64,000 bases of DNA from Denitromonas halophila (lineage in GTDB: Bacteria > Pseudomonadota > Gammaproteobacteria > Burkholderiales > Rhodocyclaceae): positions 56,581-120,580 of the forward strand of contig NZ_VMNK01000004.1 in assembly GCF_007625155.1 (NCBI RefSeq). Reading direction: 5' to 3'. Both the position numbers and the translations under genes were made by a program. The notes below the pieces were generated by a model. The model was not told the DNA's origin. It ran no database searches and worked only from the letters and a program-made list of their open reading frames with translations. Below, in pieces: positions 27,643 through 36,285 of this stretch; within the stretch, counting starts at the first letter, position 1, and the number at the start of each line of letters is the position of its first letter.

Positions 27643-29487
27643 CTACATCGCCGTAAGCTGCGCATACAGCATCGGCAGCCGCGACGGCAGGTCTTCGGGT
27701 TTGCGGATGACGGTGAAACCGGCGGGGCCGAAGAGGTGGGGCAGGTAGCCTTCGCCTTCCTTGTCGATGGTGACGCAGAAGGGTTTGAGGCCGGCGGTGC
27801 GCGCTTCGATGAGGCTCATGCGGGTGTCTTCGATGCCGTAGCGACTGTCGTACTGGTCGAGGTCGTTGGGCTTGCCGTCGGAGAGGATGAGCATCAGACG
27901 CAGGGCGTTGGGCTGTTTTTCGAGGATGCGGCTGGCGTAGCGGATGGCGGCGCCCATGCGGGTGTAGTAGCCGGGCTTGAGCGCGGCGATGCGGCCACGG
28001 GTGGGGGCGCCGTGCTTTTCTTCGAAGGTCTTGATCTGGTGGAAGCGGATGTTCTCGCGCCGCCGGCTGGAGAAGCCGTAGAGCGAAAAGTTGTCGCCGG
28101 TGGCGCCGAGCGCTTCGGAGAACATCATGAGGCTGTCTCGGATCACGTCGATGACGCGGGCGGTGTCGCTGACCCAGGCGTCGGTCGATAGCGAGAGGTC
28201 GGCGAGCACCAGGCAGGCCATGTCGCGTTCATGGCGCTCCAGCTTGAGGTAGCTGCCGAAGTCGTTGTCGCTATGGCCGGCGCGGCGGTCGGACCAGCTA
28301 CGCACGCAGGCGTCGACATCGAGTTCGGAACCGTCGGGCTGGTTCTTGAACCAGCGGCGCGAGGGGGCGAGCGCTTCGAGCTGCTGGCGCACCTTGCGTA
28401 CCGGCTTGCGCAGCCGCTCGGGCACCTCGATGGGCGGGGCGTCGCGAGCGTCGAGCAGATCGAGCCGGCACTGGTCTTTCTTGAGAATGCGTTTTTTCCA
28501 GTCCCATTCGGGTAGCAGAATGCCGCTTTTGAGGGGGATGTCGTCGGCCGCGGCCGAGGGCAGGTCGAGGTCGAAACGCACGCGTGAGGCGATGGTTTTG
28601 CCGTCGCGGGCGACGGCGAGCTTGTCCATGTCGGGTGCGGCTTTGGCCGCGTCGTCATCGGTGTCTTCGTCCAGCGCGCGATTGACCTTTACGTACTCGG
28701 CCCACGACACCAGGGACTCGGCGCGGAAGGGGAGGATGAAGCCGTTTTCGCCGTCGGGCATGTCTTCGCGCGTGGCTTGCTGGCGCTGCTGGGTGGCGTC
28801 GACGGTTTCGTCGCGCGCTTCGTCGGGGTCTTGCGGATCGCTTTGCGCATCGTCTGGCTGGGTGCGGCGGTCGATCTGCGCGGGCGAGGGGTAGAGCCAC
28901 AGCGGTACCGGTTGCGGCGGACGCTTGCTGGCGGGCAGCGGGCCGATGCTGCCGGGGTCGTTGAGGGCCTGGCGAATGGCGGTTTCGACGGCGGCTTCGT
29001 CCTTGGGCAGTTTTTCGGGGGGAAGGCGCAGTTCAAGGCACGCGGTGACCAGCCGGCGGTAACGCGATTCGAAGCCGGGGTAGCGTTGCAGCGTGAACAG
29101 CGTGGCCTGCTGGTTGGCGACGAGCCAGTCGCCGGTGGCGCGGCCGGTGGCGGCGGCCTGGGCGATCAGCCACAGGTAGAGGTCGCGGTTGGCGGCGCGG
29201 TCGGGGAACAGCGAGAGGCTGGGCGGCAGGTTGAGGGTTTCGGCGTCGCGCGTGGCATGGGCGACGCGGTCTTCGATGTGGGCGACACGGGCCAGCCAGC
29301 GGCGCCGGCCACCGTGCTCGACTTCGGCTGCGGCGGCCACGCGCAGGCCGGGGTCGCCGCCGAGGGCGCGAAACAGGACGCCTGCGGTTTTCTCGATGTC
29401 TTCGAGATGCACGATGGCGTCCGGGTAGTCGCGCCGGGCACTGCGGGTGATGAATTTGTGCCAGAGGTCGCCGACGTATTCTTCCAT
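27643..29487 (-). CDS. norD: Nitric oxide reductase activation protein NorD
   Basis: VWA-domain protein required, with the AAA+ ATPase NorQ, to activate the NorCB nitric oxide reductase. It has 614 residues from the ATG at 29487 (AAGGTAAGAA upstream; longer frames run into the neighbouring gene). The N-terminal two thirds are helical and charged, with long acidic stretches around 260-330. The C-terminal von Willebrand A domain (about 420-614) has the MIDAS motif DLSLS and the later SDGKPNDLDQYDSRYG. Last gene of the cluster, overlapping the polyferredoxin stop by one base. Confidence 0.92.
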   Translation of the reverse strand: MEEYVGDLWHKFITRSARRDYPDAIVHLEDIEKTAGVLFRALGGDPGLRVAAAAEVEHGGRRRWLARVAHIEDRVAHATRDAETLNLPPSLSLFPDRAANRDLYLWLIAQAAATGRATGDWLVANQQATLFTLQRYPGFESRYRRLVTACLELRLPPEKLPKDEAAVETAIRQALNDPGSIGPLPASKRPPQPVPLWLYPSPAQIDRRTQPDDAQSDPQDPDEARDETVDATQQRQQATREDMPDGENGFILPFRAESLVSWAEYVKVNRALDEDTDDDAAKAAPDMDKLAVARDGKTIASRVRFDLDLPSAAADDIPLKSGILLPEWDWKKRILKKDQCRLDLLDARDAPPIEVPERLRKPVRKVRQQLEALAPSRRWFKNQPDGSELDVDACVRSWSDRRAGHSDNDFGSYLKLERHERDMACLVLADLSLSTDAWVSDTARVIDVIRDSLMMFSEALGATGDNFSLYGFSSRRRENIRFHQIKTFEEKHGAPTRGRIAALKPGYYTRMGAAIRYASRILEKQPNALRLMLILSDGKPNDLDQYDSRYGIEDTRMSLIEARTAGLKPFCVTIDKEGEGYLPHLFGPAGFTVIRKPEDLPSRLPMLYAQLTAM

Positions 29488-30482
29488 TAGCTTCTTACCT
29501 TTGTGCTGGCGCGCAGGCCGGCTTCGTTCTGTCTTGCGGCTTCGCCGCTGACCCATGAGAGCAGCGGGCCGTTGGGGTTGTCTTTTTGGGTTGTGGCGCA
29601 GGCGCTGATGCATTGCGCACACTGGGTGCAGGTGAACATTTGGCGCTTGATATTGCGCGGCTTGAGGCGCATGGGGCAGACGTGGTCGCAGGCCGAATAG
29701 CAATCATTGCAATCGGCGCCGCGCTTGCGCTCGAAGCCGACCACCATGGCGTCGCGGTTGCCCATCCAGGCGAGTGACTGGAACAGGCCGACGGCGCAGG
29801 CGAAGCGGCAGAACAGGTGTCGCGCAAAGAGGAATTCGGCCGACAGCACCACGGTGCCGGCGGTGATGAAAATGAACTGGTTGCGGGTGGGGGTGCCAGC
29901 CAGCAAATTGCTGTACACCTCGAAGGGCGGCAGCAGATAGGTGAGCAGCACGACGGCCCACACGAAGGCAAAGCCGACGGCGAGCGGGGCGGTGATGAAC
30001 CACCAGCGTGGATCGGCGCGCCAGGTGGTGCCGTCGGGCTCGCGCGTGGGGAGCGCGCGCTTTTCCCAGACGCTGGGTTTGCCGGTAGCGCGGCGCATGA
30101 ACTGGTTGATGGTTTCGACCACCGAGAAGTGCGGACACAGCCAGCCGCAGTAGAGCCGACCCCATTTCCACGAGACCCAGATCAGTACGGCACCCGTGCC
30201 AAGAATGGGCAGAAAAATCTTCAGGCCGATGTTGGTCCACAGTTGGCCGAGGCCGATCAGGCCGGCGCTGTAGTCGGCCAGCCCGACGCGCCATTCCATG
30301 CCGAGAAACCAGGCATGGCCAGCAACGAGGTCGTAGCGCAGCAGGTCGAACACCGGGGCGAGCACAAAGAGGACAAAGAAGCTGATTTGCGCCCATAGCC
30401 GGGTGCGCTGACGGCCGCCATCGGGCGCGCCGCTGCCGGCCGGAATGATCGGGATGATGCGCTCAGACACGTCAGGTATCAC
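29487..30482 (-). CDS. Membrane polyferredoxin (NapH/CcoG-like) in the nor cluster
   Basis: A 331-residue 4Fe-4S membrane protein with five or so helices (about 27-47, 75-103, 160-188, 203-225, 235-252). YCGWLCPHFS, the CxxC..CxxxCP motif from about 278 (CNDCYSACDHVCP), and CTQCAQCISAC near 305 provide two cluster sites plus the membrane CxxxCP pair typical of NapH/NosR/CcoG-like electron carriers. Its start is uncertain: GTG at 30482 overlaps the upstream gene by 11 bases, GTG at 30470 would follow its stop. It probably passes electrons or helps assemble metal centres for NO reduction, but this is inferred from context. Confidence 0.82.
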   Translation of the reverse strand: MIPDVSERIIPIIPAGSGAPDGGRQRTRLWAQISFFVLFVLAPVFDLLRYDLVAGHAWFLGMEWRVGLADYSAGLIGLGQLWTNIGLKIFLPILGTGAVLIWVSWKWGRLYCGWLCPHFSVVETINQFMRRATGKPSVWEKRALPTREPDGTTWRADPRWWFITAPLAVGFAFVWAVVLLTYLLPPFEVYSNLLAGTPTRNQFIFITAGTVVLSAEFLFARHLFCRFACAVGLFQSLAWMGNRDAMVVGFERKRGADCNDCYSACDHVCPMRLKPRNIKRQMFTCTQCAQCISACATTQKDNPNGPLLSWVSGEAARQNEAGLRASTKVRS

Positions 30483-30870
30483 AGGGTCGGCCGACCAGCG
30501 GGAAGCGGTAGGGCTTGCCGGCGAGCGCGCGGGCCAGTCCGATCGCGCCGAAAAAGATCAGCGTGGTGTGGCAGGTGGTGAAGTAGAGAATGGCGACCAC
30601 CCAGGTGTTGGCCGACTGGTAGCCGCCCAGAAAAATGATGGCTGCGTTGGCGATGATCAGCAGGAAGCCGGCCCACAGACTGGCGAAGAACACCTGGTCG
30701 AGGTGGCAGCGCGCGAGCGCGGTGGCGTTTTTGCGCTTGGTGAACCACAGCCAGACGATGCCGATGAAACCCACGCCTGGCACGATCATGAGATTGACCA
30801 GGTAGAGGGCTTCAGCGGCGACGGCAAGTGCCTGACCTTCTTCGGATGCGGCGGGGGACGTGGTATCCAT
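30472..30870 (-). CDS. Small conserved membrane protein in the nor cluster
   Basis: Not recognised as a named family. It has 132 residues with three membrane helices (about 20-42, 60-82, 87-112). Conserved-looking features include RCHLDQVFFASLWAG and the Cys/His-containing YFTTCHTTLIF in the third helix. Its gene lies between norQ and the polyferredoxin gene and overlaps the latter, which suggests a joint role in nitric oxide reductase maturation or electron supply. Confidence 0.7.
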   Translation of the reverse strand: MDTTSPAASEEGQALAVAAEALYLVNLMIVPGVGFIGIVWLWFTKRKNATALARCHLDQVFFASLWAGFLLIIANAAIIFLGGYQSANTWVVAILYFTTCHTTLIFFGAIGLARALAGKPYRFPLVGRPCDT

Positions 30871-30935
30871 GGCTGGGCTCGCTTGGCGGGTGGAATGCTT
30901 TCAGCGTAGCAGGCCGCCCGCGCGATGCGGGCGAC

Positions 30936-31733
30936 TCAGCGACCGAAAGTCGCGTTGACCACTTCCATCAGGGCATCGGCCGTCTCGATGTCGTCGGTCA
31001 GACTTTCGACAATCGCGGCGCGGCAGGATTCAACGGGATCGAGTCCGTCACGAATCAGTGTTGCCGCGTAAACCAGCAAGCGGGTGGAGACGACCTCTTC
31101 GAGGTCAACATCCTTGAGGGCGCGCAGGCTACGGCCGATGTTCACCAGGCGGGTGGCCAGCATCGGGTCGCAGGCGGTTTCGCCGATCAGCACTTTCTGC
31201 TCGCGCTCGGCGCTCGGGAAGTCAAAGCGCATGCTCACGAAGCGCTGTCGCGTCGAGGGCTTGAGGCCTTTGAGGAAGTTCTGATAGCCTGGGTTGTAGC
31301 TGATGACGAGCATGAATCCCGGCGGGGCTTCGAGCAATTCACCGGTGCGGTCGATGGGCAGCACGCGGCGGTCGTCGGCCAGCGGATGGAGCACCACGGT
31401 GGTGTCCTTGCGCGCCTCGACGACTTCGTCGAGATAGCAGATGCCGCCTTCGCGCACGGCGCGGGTCAGTGGGCCGTCGCACCACACGGTTTCGCCGTCG
31501 CCGATCAGGTGCCGGCCAACCAGGTCGGCCGCGGTGAGGTCGTCATGGCAGGCGACGGTGTGCAGCGGCAGCTTGAGCCGGGCTGCCATGTGGGCGACGA
31601 AGCGGGTCTTGCCGACGCCGGTGGGGCCTTTGATGAGCAGGGGCAAGCGATTCTTCCAGGCGTGCTCGAACAGTTCGATTTCGTTTCCGGAGGCTTCGTA
31701 ATAGGGCAGGTCGGTGTTCACGCGGGTATCCAT
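30936..31733 (-). CDS. norQ: AAA+ (MoxR-type) ATPase NorQ
   Basis: NorQ/NirQ/CbbQ-type ATPase that, with NorD, remodels nitric oxide reductase to insert or activate its iron centre. It has 265 residues: Walker A GPTGVGKTRF, Walker B ICYLDEVVEARKD, sensor region ISYNPGYQNFLKGLKPSTRQRF, and the CbbQ C-terminal domain (about 185-265). Could equally be called CbbQ by fold, but no RuBisCO genes are nearby and norD/norE are. It sits 65 bases upstream of the small membrane protein gene. Confidence 0.92.
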   Translation of the reverse strand: MDTRVNTDLPYYEASGNEIELFEHAWKNRLPLLIKGPTGVGKTRFVAHMAARLKLPLHTVACHDDLTAADLVGRHLIGDGETVWCDGPLTRAVREGGICYLDEVVEARKDTTVVLHPLADDRRVLPIDRTGELLEAPPGFMLVISYNPGYQNFLKGLKPSTRQRFVSMRFDFPSAEREQKVLIGETACDPMLATRLVNIGRSLRALKDVDLEEVVSTRLLVYAATLIRDGLDPVESCRAAIVESLTDDIETADALMEVVNATFGR

Positions 31734-31761
31734 CTTTTGGCTTGTTCTCTGAGGGTTCGGA

Positions 31762-32043
31762 TCAGGGCAGGCTGATCAGGTAGGCGAGGCTGATCAGCCC
31801 CAACACCAGAAGCGCCCACCCTATCACGATGCCTCGCCAGAAGAATTTGACGGGACGCAAAGCCATGAAGTCGAGGATGACCAGACGGCACTTGACGAAG
31901 GTCAGCGTGAGCAGGCCGCCCATGACTGGCAGCAGCACGTTGTGGTCTTGCCACCAGTCGCCGATCAGCCAGGTTGCGATGGTGGCGGCGACGAGGATGG
32001 CGTAGGCGAGGTCGATCTTTCGGGCGGGAATGATTGGGCTCAT
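31762..32043 (-). CDS. norF: NorF / cytochrome c oxidase subunit IV-like membrane protein
   Basis: A 93-residue membrane protein with three helices (about 14-28, 35-55, 70-91), of the prokaryotic cytochrome-oxidase-subunit-IV family. WWQDHNVLLPVMGGLLTLTFVK and the RLVILDFMALRPVKFFWRG loop are shared with NorF-type proteins. It follows norE by 9 bases and precedes norQ by 28, the usual norEF order in denitrifiers. NorEF improve nitric oxide reductase activity in Paracoccus and Rhodobacter. Confidence 0.82.
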   Translation of the reverse strand: MSPIIPARKIDLAYAILVAATIATWLIGDWWQDHNVLLPVMGGLLTLTFVKCRLVILDFMALRPVKFFWRGIVIGWALLVLGLISLAYLISLP

Positions 32044-32052
32044 GTCGGCTCC

Positions 32053-32655
32053 TTAACGCATCACGTAGACCAGCGGGAACAGCACGATCCACACCAGATC
32101 GACCATGTGCCAGTAGGCCGCGCCGCTCTCCAGTCCGTTGGCGCTGTCGGGCGTGTAAAGGCCTTTTCGGGTTTGTGCCCACAACACCGTCAGAATCACC
32201 ATGCCGAGAATGACGTGCATGAAGTGAAAGAAGGTGAGCGAGATGTAGAACATGTAGAAGGTGTTGGTCGACAGTGTGATGCCGGCGCCGAACACATGCG
32301 AGTACTCGAACAGCTTGATCACCAGAAAGCCGGCGCCCCCGGCGATGCCGCCGAGCAACCAGCGGCTCGCCTTGGCGCTGTCGTTGTACTTGACGACGGC
32401 ATGTACGCCGCGTGCCACGCACCAACTGGCGGTGATCAGCAGCAAGGTGTTGGCGGCGCCTGCGTCCCGGTTGAGAGTGCGCTGCATTTCGTCGAACAGC
32501 TCGGGGTTTTTCGCACGCGCGAAGGCGTAGGCGGCGAAGAACACCGCGAAGGCCAGCAGTTCGGCGAGGATGAAAAACCAGATGGCGAGATCGCCGGGCG
32601 GCGCAATATGCAGCTCGTCCGCCGACTCTGTGAGTGCGGTACTTGTTGGGGTCAT
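32053..32655 (-). CDS. norE: NorE, cytochrome c oxidase subunit III-like protein
   Basis: A 200-residue membrane protein of the haem-copper oxidase subunit III family with five helices. It begins with a hydrophilic 20-residue tail, then DLAIWFFILAELLAFAVFF. NTFYMFYISLTFFHFMHVILG and YWHMVDLVWIVLFPLVYVMR are typical of NorE. First gene of the accessory cluster, with a near-consensus FNR/DNR site 66 bases upstream. It assists nitric oxide reduction rather than forming part of the purified NorCB. Confidence 0.88.
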   Translation of the reverse strand: MTPTSTALTESADELHIAPPGDLAIWFFILAELLAFAVFFAAYAFARAKNPELFDEMQRTLNRDAGAANTLLLITASWCVARGVHAVVKYNDSAKASRWLLGGIAGGAGFLVIKLFEYSHVFGAGITLSTNTFYMFYISLTFFHFMHVILGMVILTVLWAQTRKGLYTPDSANGLESGAAYWHMVDLVWIVLFPLVYVMR

Positions 32656-32720
32656 TGTTCTGTCTTGTAGTAGTGGATCAACAGATCAGCGAAGGCTAAT
32701 TGGGTTCGGCCTTGTCGACC

Positions 32721-32734
32721 TTGATGTGAACCAA
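32721..32734 (-). promoter_or_regulatory. FNR/DNR-type box upstream of norE
   Basis: The sequence TTGGTTCACATCAA on the minus strand differs from the consensus TTGAT-N4-ATCAA at one position. Its centre is about 72 bases upstream of the norE ATG, consistent with a site at -41.5 and a roughly 30-base leader. This implies induction under low oxygen or nitric oxide. Confidence 0.65.
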
Positions 32735-32741
32735 ACATGCG

Positions 32742-33332
32742 TCAGATGGTTTCCCAGAGTTGGCAGCGATTATTGGCGGGCATGGGGATGTCGGCCAGAT
32801 GGCGCAAACCCGCGGCGTGGGCCAGCGCATTGACGGCTTCGAAATCGCGGATGCCCATGTGTGGCGCCTCGGCCCTCAGATGGGCGTCAAACAGGGCGTT
32901 GCTGTCACTGGTGTGCTGGCCGCCGATACGGAAAGGACCGTAAATGAGCACACGTGCACCTGGTGCAAGTATGGCGGGCAGGCCGGCAAACAGCTGCTCG
33001 ACTTCAGGCCAGCCCATGATGTGGAGCGTGTTGGCTGAATACACCGCGTCGACCTGAAGCTGCGGCCATGTGTCGCACACGTCGAGCATCAGCGGGGCAG
33101 GTGTGTTTGGCAGCGCCGCTTCGTCGAGCCATGCGCGAATGCCAGGAAGATTCTGCGCACGATCAGAGCACTGCCAGGTCAGGTGTGGCAATGCCGCGGC
33201 GAAGTGAATCGCGTGCTGCCCAGTGCCAGCGCCAATTTCAAGTACATGACGGCGATCCGAGAAGTGCGTTGTGAGCACCTGGCAGATCGGTTCGCGATTT
33301 CGCTCGCAGGCTTGGGAAAAGGGCTTTTGCAT
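32742..33332 (-). CDS. SAM-dependent methyltransferase-like protein (DUF938)
   Basis: A 196-residue protein of DUF938, a class I methyltransferase fold of unknown substrate. The family opening [17 protein letters not shown] is followed by motif [16 protein letters not shown] and the conserved [14 protein letters not shown] and [15 protein letters not shown]. Start at the ATG 33332; the frame extends four codons to a TTG. It lies upstream of norE and ends next to its FNR box. It is divergent from the chemoreceptor gene, with 100 bases between. Confidence 0.85.
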   Translation of the reverse strand: MQKPFSQACERNREPICQVLTTHFSDRRHVLEIGAGTGQHAIHFAAALPHLTWQCSDRAQNLPGIRAWLDEAALPNTPAPLMLDVCDTWPQLQVDAVYSANTLHIMGWPEVEQLFAGLPAILAPGARVLIYGPFRIGGQHTSDSNALFDAHLRAEAPHMGIRDFEAVNALAHAAGLRHLADIPMPANNRCQLWETI

Positions 33333-33432
33333 GAGGGATTCCAATGTGGATTGTCGTCAGGTCTGGACTCAAGTTGACCCGCTGGAAGACGTTACCAGTC
33401 TTATAACTTATGCCGGATATGTGAGGATAGAC

Positions 33433-35070
33433 ATGCAGATTTTTAACCGGATGAAGCTGTCGGTGCGCTTGTTCGTGCTGTCGCTGGTGTCGCTGGTGTC
33501 GCTTGCCGTTGTGGCGGCCGGCGCACTTCGTTCGCTGGATGAGCTGTTAACTGCTGAGCGGCGCAGCAGCATTGAGCGGCTCACCGAGTCGGCGCATGCC
33601 ACTGTTGCGTACTTCCATGGCCTGGCTGAAAAGGGGCAGATGAGTATGGACGACGCCAAGGCGCAGGCGGCTTCCGCGGTGGGCGCGATGCGCTACGGTG
33701 ATGGCGAGTACTTCTGGATCAACGACATGAACCAGGCCATGGTCATGCATGCGGTCAAGCCGGACCTCAATGGCAAGGACTTGTCAGCACTCAAGGACGC
33801 CAATGGCAAGCTGATCTTCAAGGATATGGTGGCGGCTGTAAGCCAAAAGGGACAGGGCTTTGTGGACTACCTTTGGCCCAAGCCGGGTGAGGACGCGCCA
33901 CAGCCGAAGATTTCGTTCGTGAAGGGCTTTGCACCGTGGAACTGGGTGATCGGCACCGGCGTGTATGTGAGCGACCTGAAGACCATCTTTTGGTCGCATG
34001 CGTCGAGTTCCCTCATTCTGGTGGCGCTTGGATTCATCGTTACGCTGGGTGTTGGCTGGTTGATCGGTCGCAGCATTTTGCGTGCGTTGGGCGGTGAGCC
34101 CGATATGCTGGCCAAGGTGACGCAGCGAATTGCGTCGGGTGATCTCAGCGGCGATGTGGTGGTGCCGAAAGGGGATAGCAGCAGTGTGGTATTCGCGATT
34201 CACAGGATGCAGGCGGATCTCAAAACCATGATTCAGGCAGTGCGTCGACAGGCTGATCAGATAGCCGTCTCCGCGCAAGCGGTGGCGCAGGCGTCGGCGA
34301 CGGTTCGCGAGGCCGCGGGCGGTCAGGCGTCGGCGGCAGAGTCGACGGCGGCTGCGGTGGAAGAGATTGCGGTCAGTGTTGCCCATGTGGCGGCGAATAC
34401 CGAAGAGTCGCAGTTCAACTCCGAGCGCACGTGTGCAGCGGCAAGTGAGGGCGAGCAGCAATCGTCGGTGGCGTCCGAGAGCATTGCCAACGTTTCCGAG
34501 ACGGTGGTACAAGCGGCTGCCCAGATTCAGGTACTCAAATCCCGTTCGAGCGAGATCGGCACCATCGCTCAGGTGATTCGCGAGATTGCCGATCAGACCA
34601 ATCTGTTGGCACTCAACGCCGCCATCGAGGCGGCCCGCGCTGGCGAGCAGGGCCGGGGGTTTGCGGTGGTGGCGGATGAGGTGCGCGGCCTGGCGGAGCG
34701 CACGGGGGCTGCAACCTCGAAGATTTCGGAAGTGATCGTTGCTGTTCAGAAAGAGACCAACATCGCCGTCGAAAGTATTGAGGCGATTACGCCCAAGGTG
34801 CAAAAAGGTAGTGAATTGTCGGCGCAGGCTGCCAGTTCGCTGCGCTCGATTCAGGACAGCGCCCGCGGCACCATGCAGCGCGTCAGCGATGTGGCGCTGT
34901 CGATGAAGGAATTGAGCGCGGGCGCGGATGCGATTGCCAAAAACATGGAGGCGATTACCGAGATGGCCGGTCGCAGTACCGAAGCCACCGAGCGCAACGC
35001 CGATGCCACCGCGGTGCTGGAGGGTACCGCCAGTGAGTTGAAGCAGCTGATCGACCGCTTCCGGACTTGA
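33433..35070 (+). CDS. Methyl-accepting chemotaxis protein with single Cache domain
   Basis: Membrane chemoreceptor of 545 residues from the ATG at 33433 (AGGA upstream; longer frames have no similarity). Order: first membrane helix (about 10-32), periplasmic single-Cache-2 sensor (about 35-190, with [14 protein letters not shown] and [14 protein letters not shown]), second helix (about 193-213), HAMP, then the cytoplasmic coiled coil with the hairpin tip [20 protein letters not shown]. This sensor type often binds small organic acids. No C-terminal pentapeptide tether for CheR is seen. Confidence 0.93.
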   Translation: MQIFNRMKLSVRLFVLSLVSLVSLAVVAAGALRSLDELLTAERRSSIERLTESAHATVAYFHGLAEKGQMSMDDAKAQAASAVGAMRYGDGEYFWINDMNQAMVMHAVKPDLNGKDLSALKDANGKLIFKDMVAAVSQKGQGFVDYLWPKPGEDAPQPKISFVKGFAPWNWVIGTGVYVSDLKTIFWSHASSSLILVALGFIVTLGVGWLIGRSILRALGGEPDMLAKVTQRIASGDLSGDVVVPKGDSSSVVFAIHRMQADLKTMIQAVRRQADQIAVSAQAVAQASATVREAAGGQASAAESTAAAVEEIAVSVAHVAANTEESQFNSERTCAAASEGEQQSSVASESIANVSETVVQAAAQIQVLKSRSSEIGTIAQVIREIADQTNLLALNAAIEAARAGEQGRGFAVVADEVRGLAERTGAATSKISEVIVAVQKETNIAVESIEAITPKVQKGSELSAQAASSLRSIQDSARGTMQRVSDVALSMKELSAGADAIAKNMEAITEMAGRSTEATERNADATAVLEGTASELKQLIDRFRT

Positions 35071-35093
35071 GGCATCGTCGGCTCATACAAGCA

Positions 35094-35117
35094 AATGGCC
35101 ACCCTCGGGTGGCCATT
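35094..35117. terminator. Hairpin between the chemoreceptor gene and ycgR
   Basis: An 11-base-pair stem AATGGCCACCC / GGGTGGCCATT with a two-base spacer lies between two converging genes. T-runs are lacking, so it may be a weak terminator or a 3' stabiliser. Confidence 0.6.
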
Positions 35118-35136
35118 GTCATGCGGTGGCAGATTA

Positions 35137-35910
35137 TTAAAGACGCCGCTCGCGCGAGTTGCGATCGCGCTCGACCTTGAGGATGTAGCGGTGAATCACC
35201 GAGGCCACGCGCTCGGGCAGGTCAACGAACTCGCAGCCGGCACGTAGCATCGAGATGCCGTTGCGGTTGGTGACGCGGAACAGGTTGCGCACGCGCAGTC
35301 GGGCTTGCACCGTGCCGATCTCGGGGAGCTGGATCTGGCACTGGGTGAATTCTGTGTCGGGTTTGAATTCGACGCCTTCGGGCGGCACGATCACTGCCAC
35401 GCCGCCGCCGGAGATGTCGAGCACACGGGCTTCAAAGGTGTTGGTGGGGCCGTCTTCGGCGGGCACCGGAATCTGGCAGATCAGCGAATGCGCCACGGGT
35501 GCGATCAGGCGGTAGTACTCGCGGCGCTGCAAACGCAGCAGGCGATCGGGCAGTGGTGTCTTGAATGCAGGCGCACCTTCGAACTGCGTGCTGGTCAATC
35601 CCATGATCGGAAATTGCACTTTGACGTTTTCGATCTGGGTGATGCAGATCAGTTCTTCGGCGGCTTCGGCCTGGCGGTTGCGGTTTTCGTCGGGCGCGAC
35701 GTCGAGGATCAGGTCCTCATCCTCGATGGCCAGCACCGTGGTGAGAAGGAAGTCGCGACCGCCGCTCAAATAGGCCGTAACCATTGCGCGCTTGGCGATC
35801 AGCTGGCGCAGGACCTGAATGATCTCGTTGCGATCGCGCAGCAGATAACGACCAAAGTCGTCGGACTGCAGAAGTTCGAACTTGAGTGCGGCGTTGTCGG
35901 TTTGAGTCAT
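35137..35910 (-). CDS. ycgR: Flagellar brake protein YcgR (YcgR-N plus PilZ)
   Basis: Cyclic-di-GMP effector that slows flagellar rotation by acting at the motor. It has 257 residues from the ATG at 35910: N-terminal YcgR domain (about 15-125), then a PilZ domain with RREYYR (the RxxxR site) and DISGGGVAV (D/NxSxxG), so ligand binding should be intact. A 10-residue upstream extension is possible but unsupported. It heads the flagellar region on this strand and fits with the GGDEF cyclase at 52.8 kb. Confidence 0.92.
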   Translation of the reverse strand: MTQTDNAALKFELLQSDDFGRYLLRDRNEIIQVLRQLIAKRAMVTAYLSGGRDFLLTTVLAIEDEDLILDVAPDENRNRQAEAAEELICITQIENVKVQFPIMGLTSTQFEGAPAFKTPLPDRLLRLQRREYYRLIAPVAHSLICQIPVPAEDGPTNTFEARVLDISGGGVAVIVPPEGVEFKPDTEFTQCQIQLPEIGTVQARLRVRNLFRVTNRNGISMLRAGCEFVDLPERVASVIHRYILKVERDRNSRERRL

Positions 35911-35985
35911 TCGTAGGGCGGCAACACAGGTGTCGGTCAAAGCGTTGTTATAGCACGGGCGGCGGGTGGGGCAGAACGCGCTTCA

Positions 35986-36285
35986 TCAGCTTTTTACGTT
36001 TTCGTCGTGTTCCATGCGGTAGAGCCAGGCGAGAAGCTCGGCCACCGCCACATAGAGCTGCGGGGGAATGCGGTCGTCAAGGTCGACCTGCATCAGCAAG
36101 GCGAGCATTTCGGGCGATTCGTGTACGTAGACGCCGGCTTTTTTGGCTTGCTCGATGATCTGGCGGGCAATCAGGCCGCGCCCCTTGGCGACCACGCGCG
36201 GTGCGGCCTCGCCGGCCGAGTAGGCCAGTGCGACGGCTTCGGCACGCGGGGCGTCGTCGAGGAGGTCGGCCGGGTCGGCGCTCAT
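35986..36285 (-). CDS. FlhB C-terminal-domain homologue (FhlB/FlhX-like)
   Basis: A 99-residue protein matching only the cytoplasmic C-domain of the flagellar export switch FlhB (EAVALAYSAGEAAPRVVAKG, IIEQAKKAGVYVHESPEM, IPPQLYVAVAELLAWLY). It lacks the membrane part and the NPTH autocleavage site. Such stand-alone domains are found next to fliK in many bacteria and may modulate substrate switching. Its ATG overlaps the fliK stop by four bases. Confidence 0.87.
   Translation of the reverse strand: MSADPADLLDDAPRAEAVALAYSAGEAAPRVVAKGRGLIARQIIEQAKKAGVYVHESPEMLALLMQVDLDDRIPPQLYVAVAELLAWLYRMEHDENVKS

Noticed and set aside
30936..32655. Interpretation as a cbb (RuBisCO activation) or cytochrome oxidase cluster because of CbbQ-, subunit III- and subunit IV-like proteins
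   Set aside because: norD, the gene order and the FNR-type box fit nitric oxide reductase accessory genes better; no cbb or cox catalytic genes are present.
35986..36285. Truncated or decayed flhB pseudogene
   Set aside because: The ORF is intact, overlaps fliK cleanly, and stand-alone FlhB C-domain proteins are a known family at this position.
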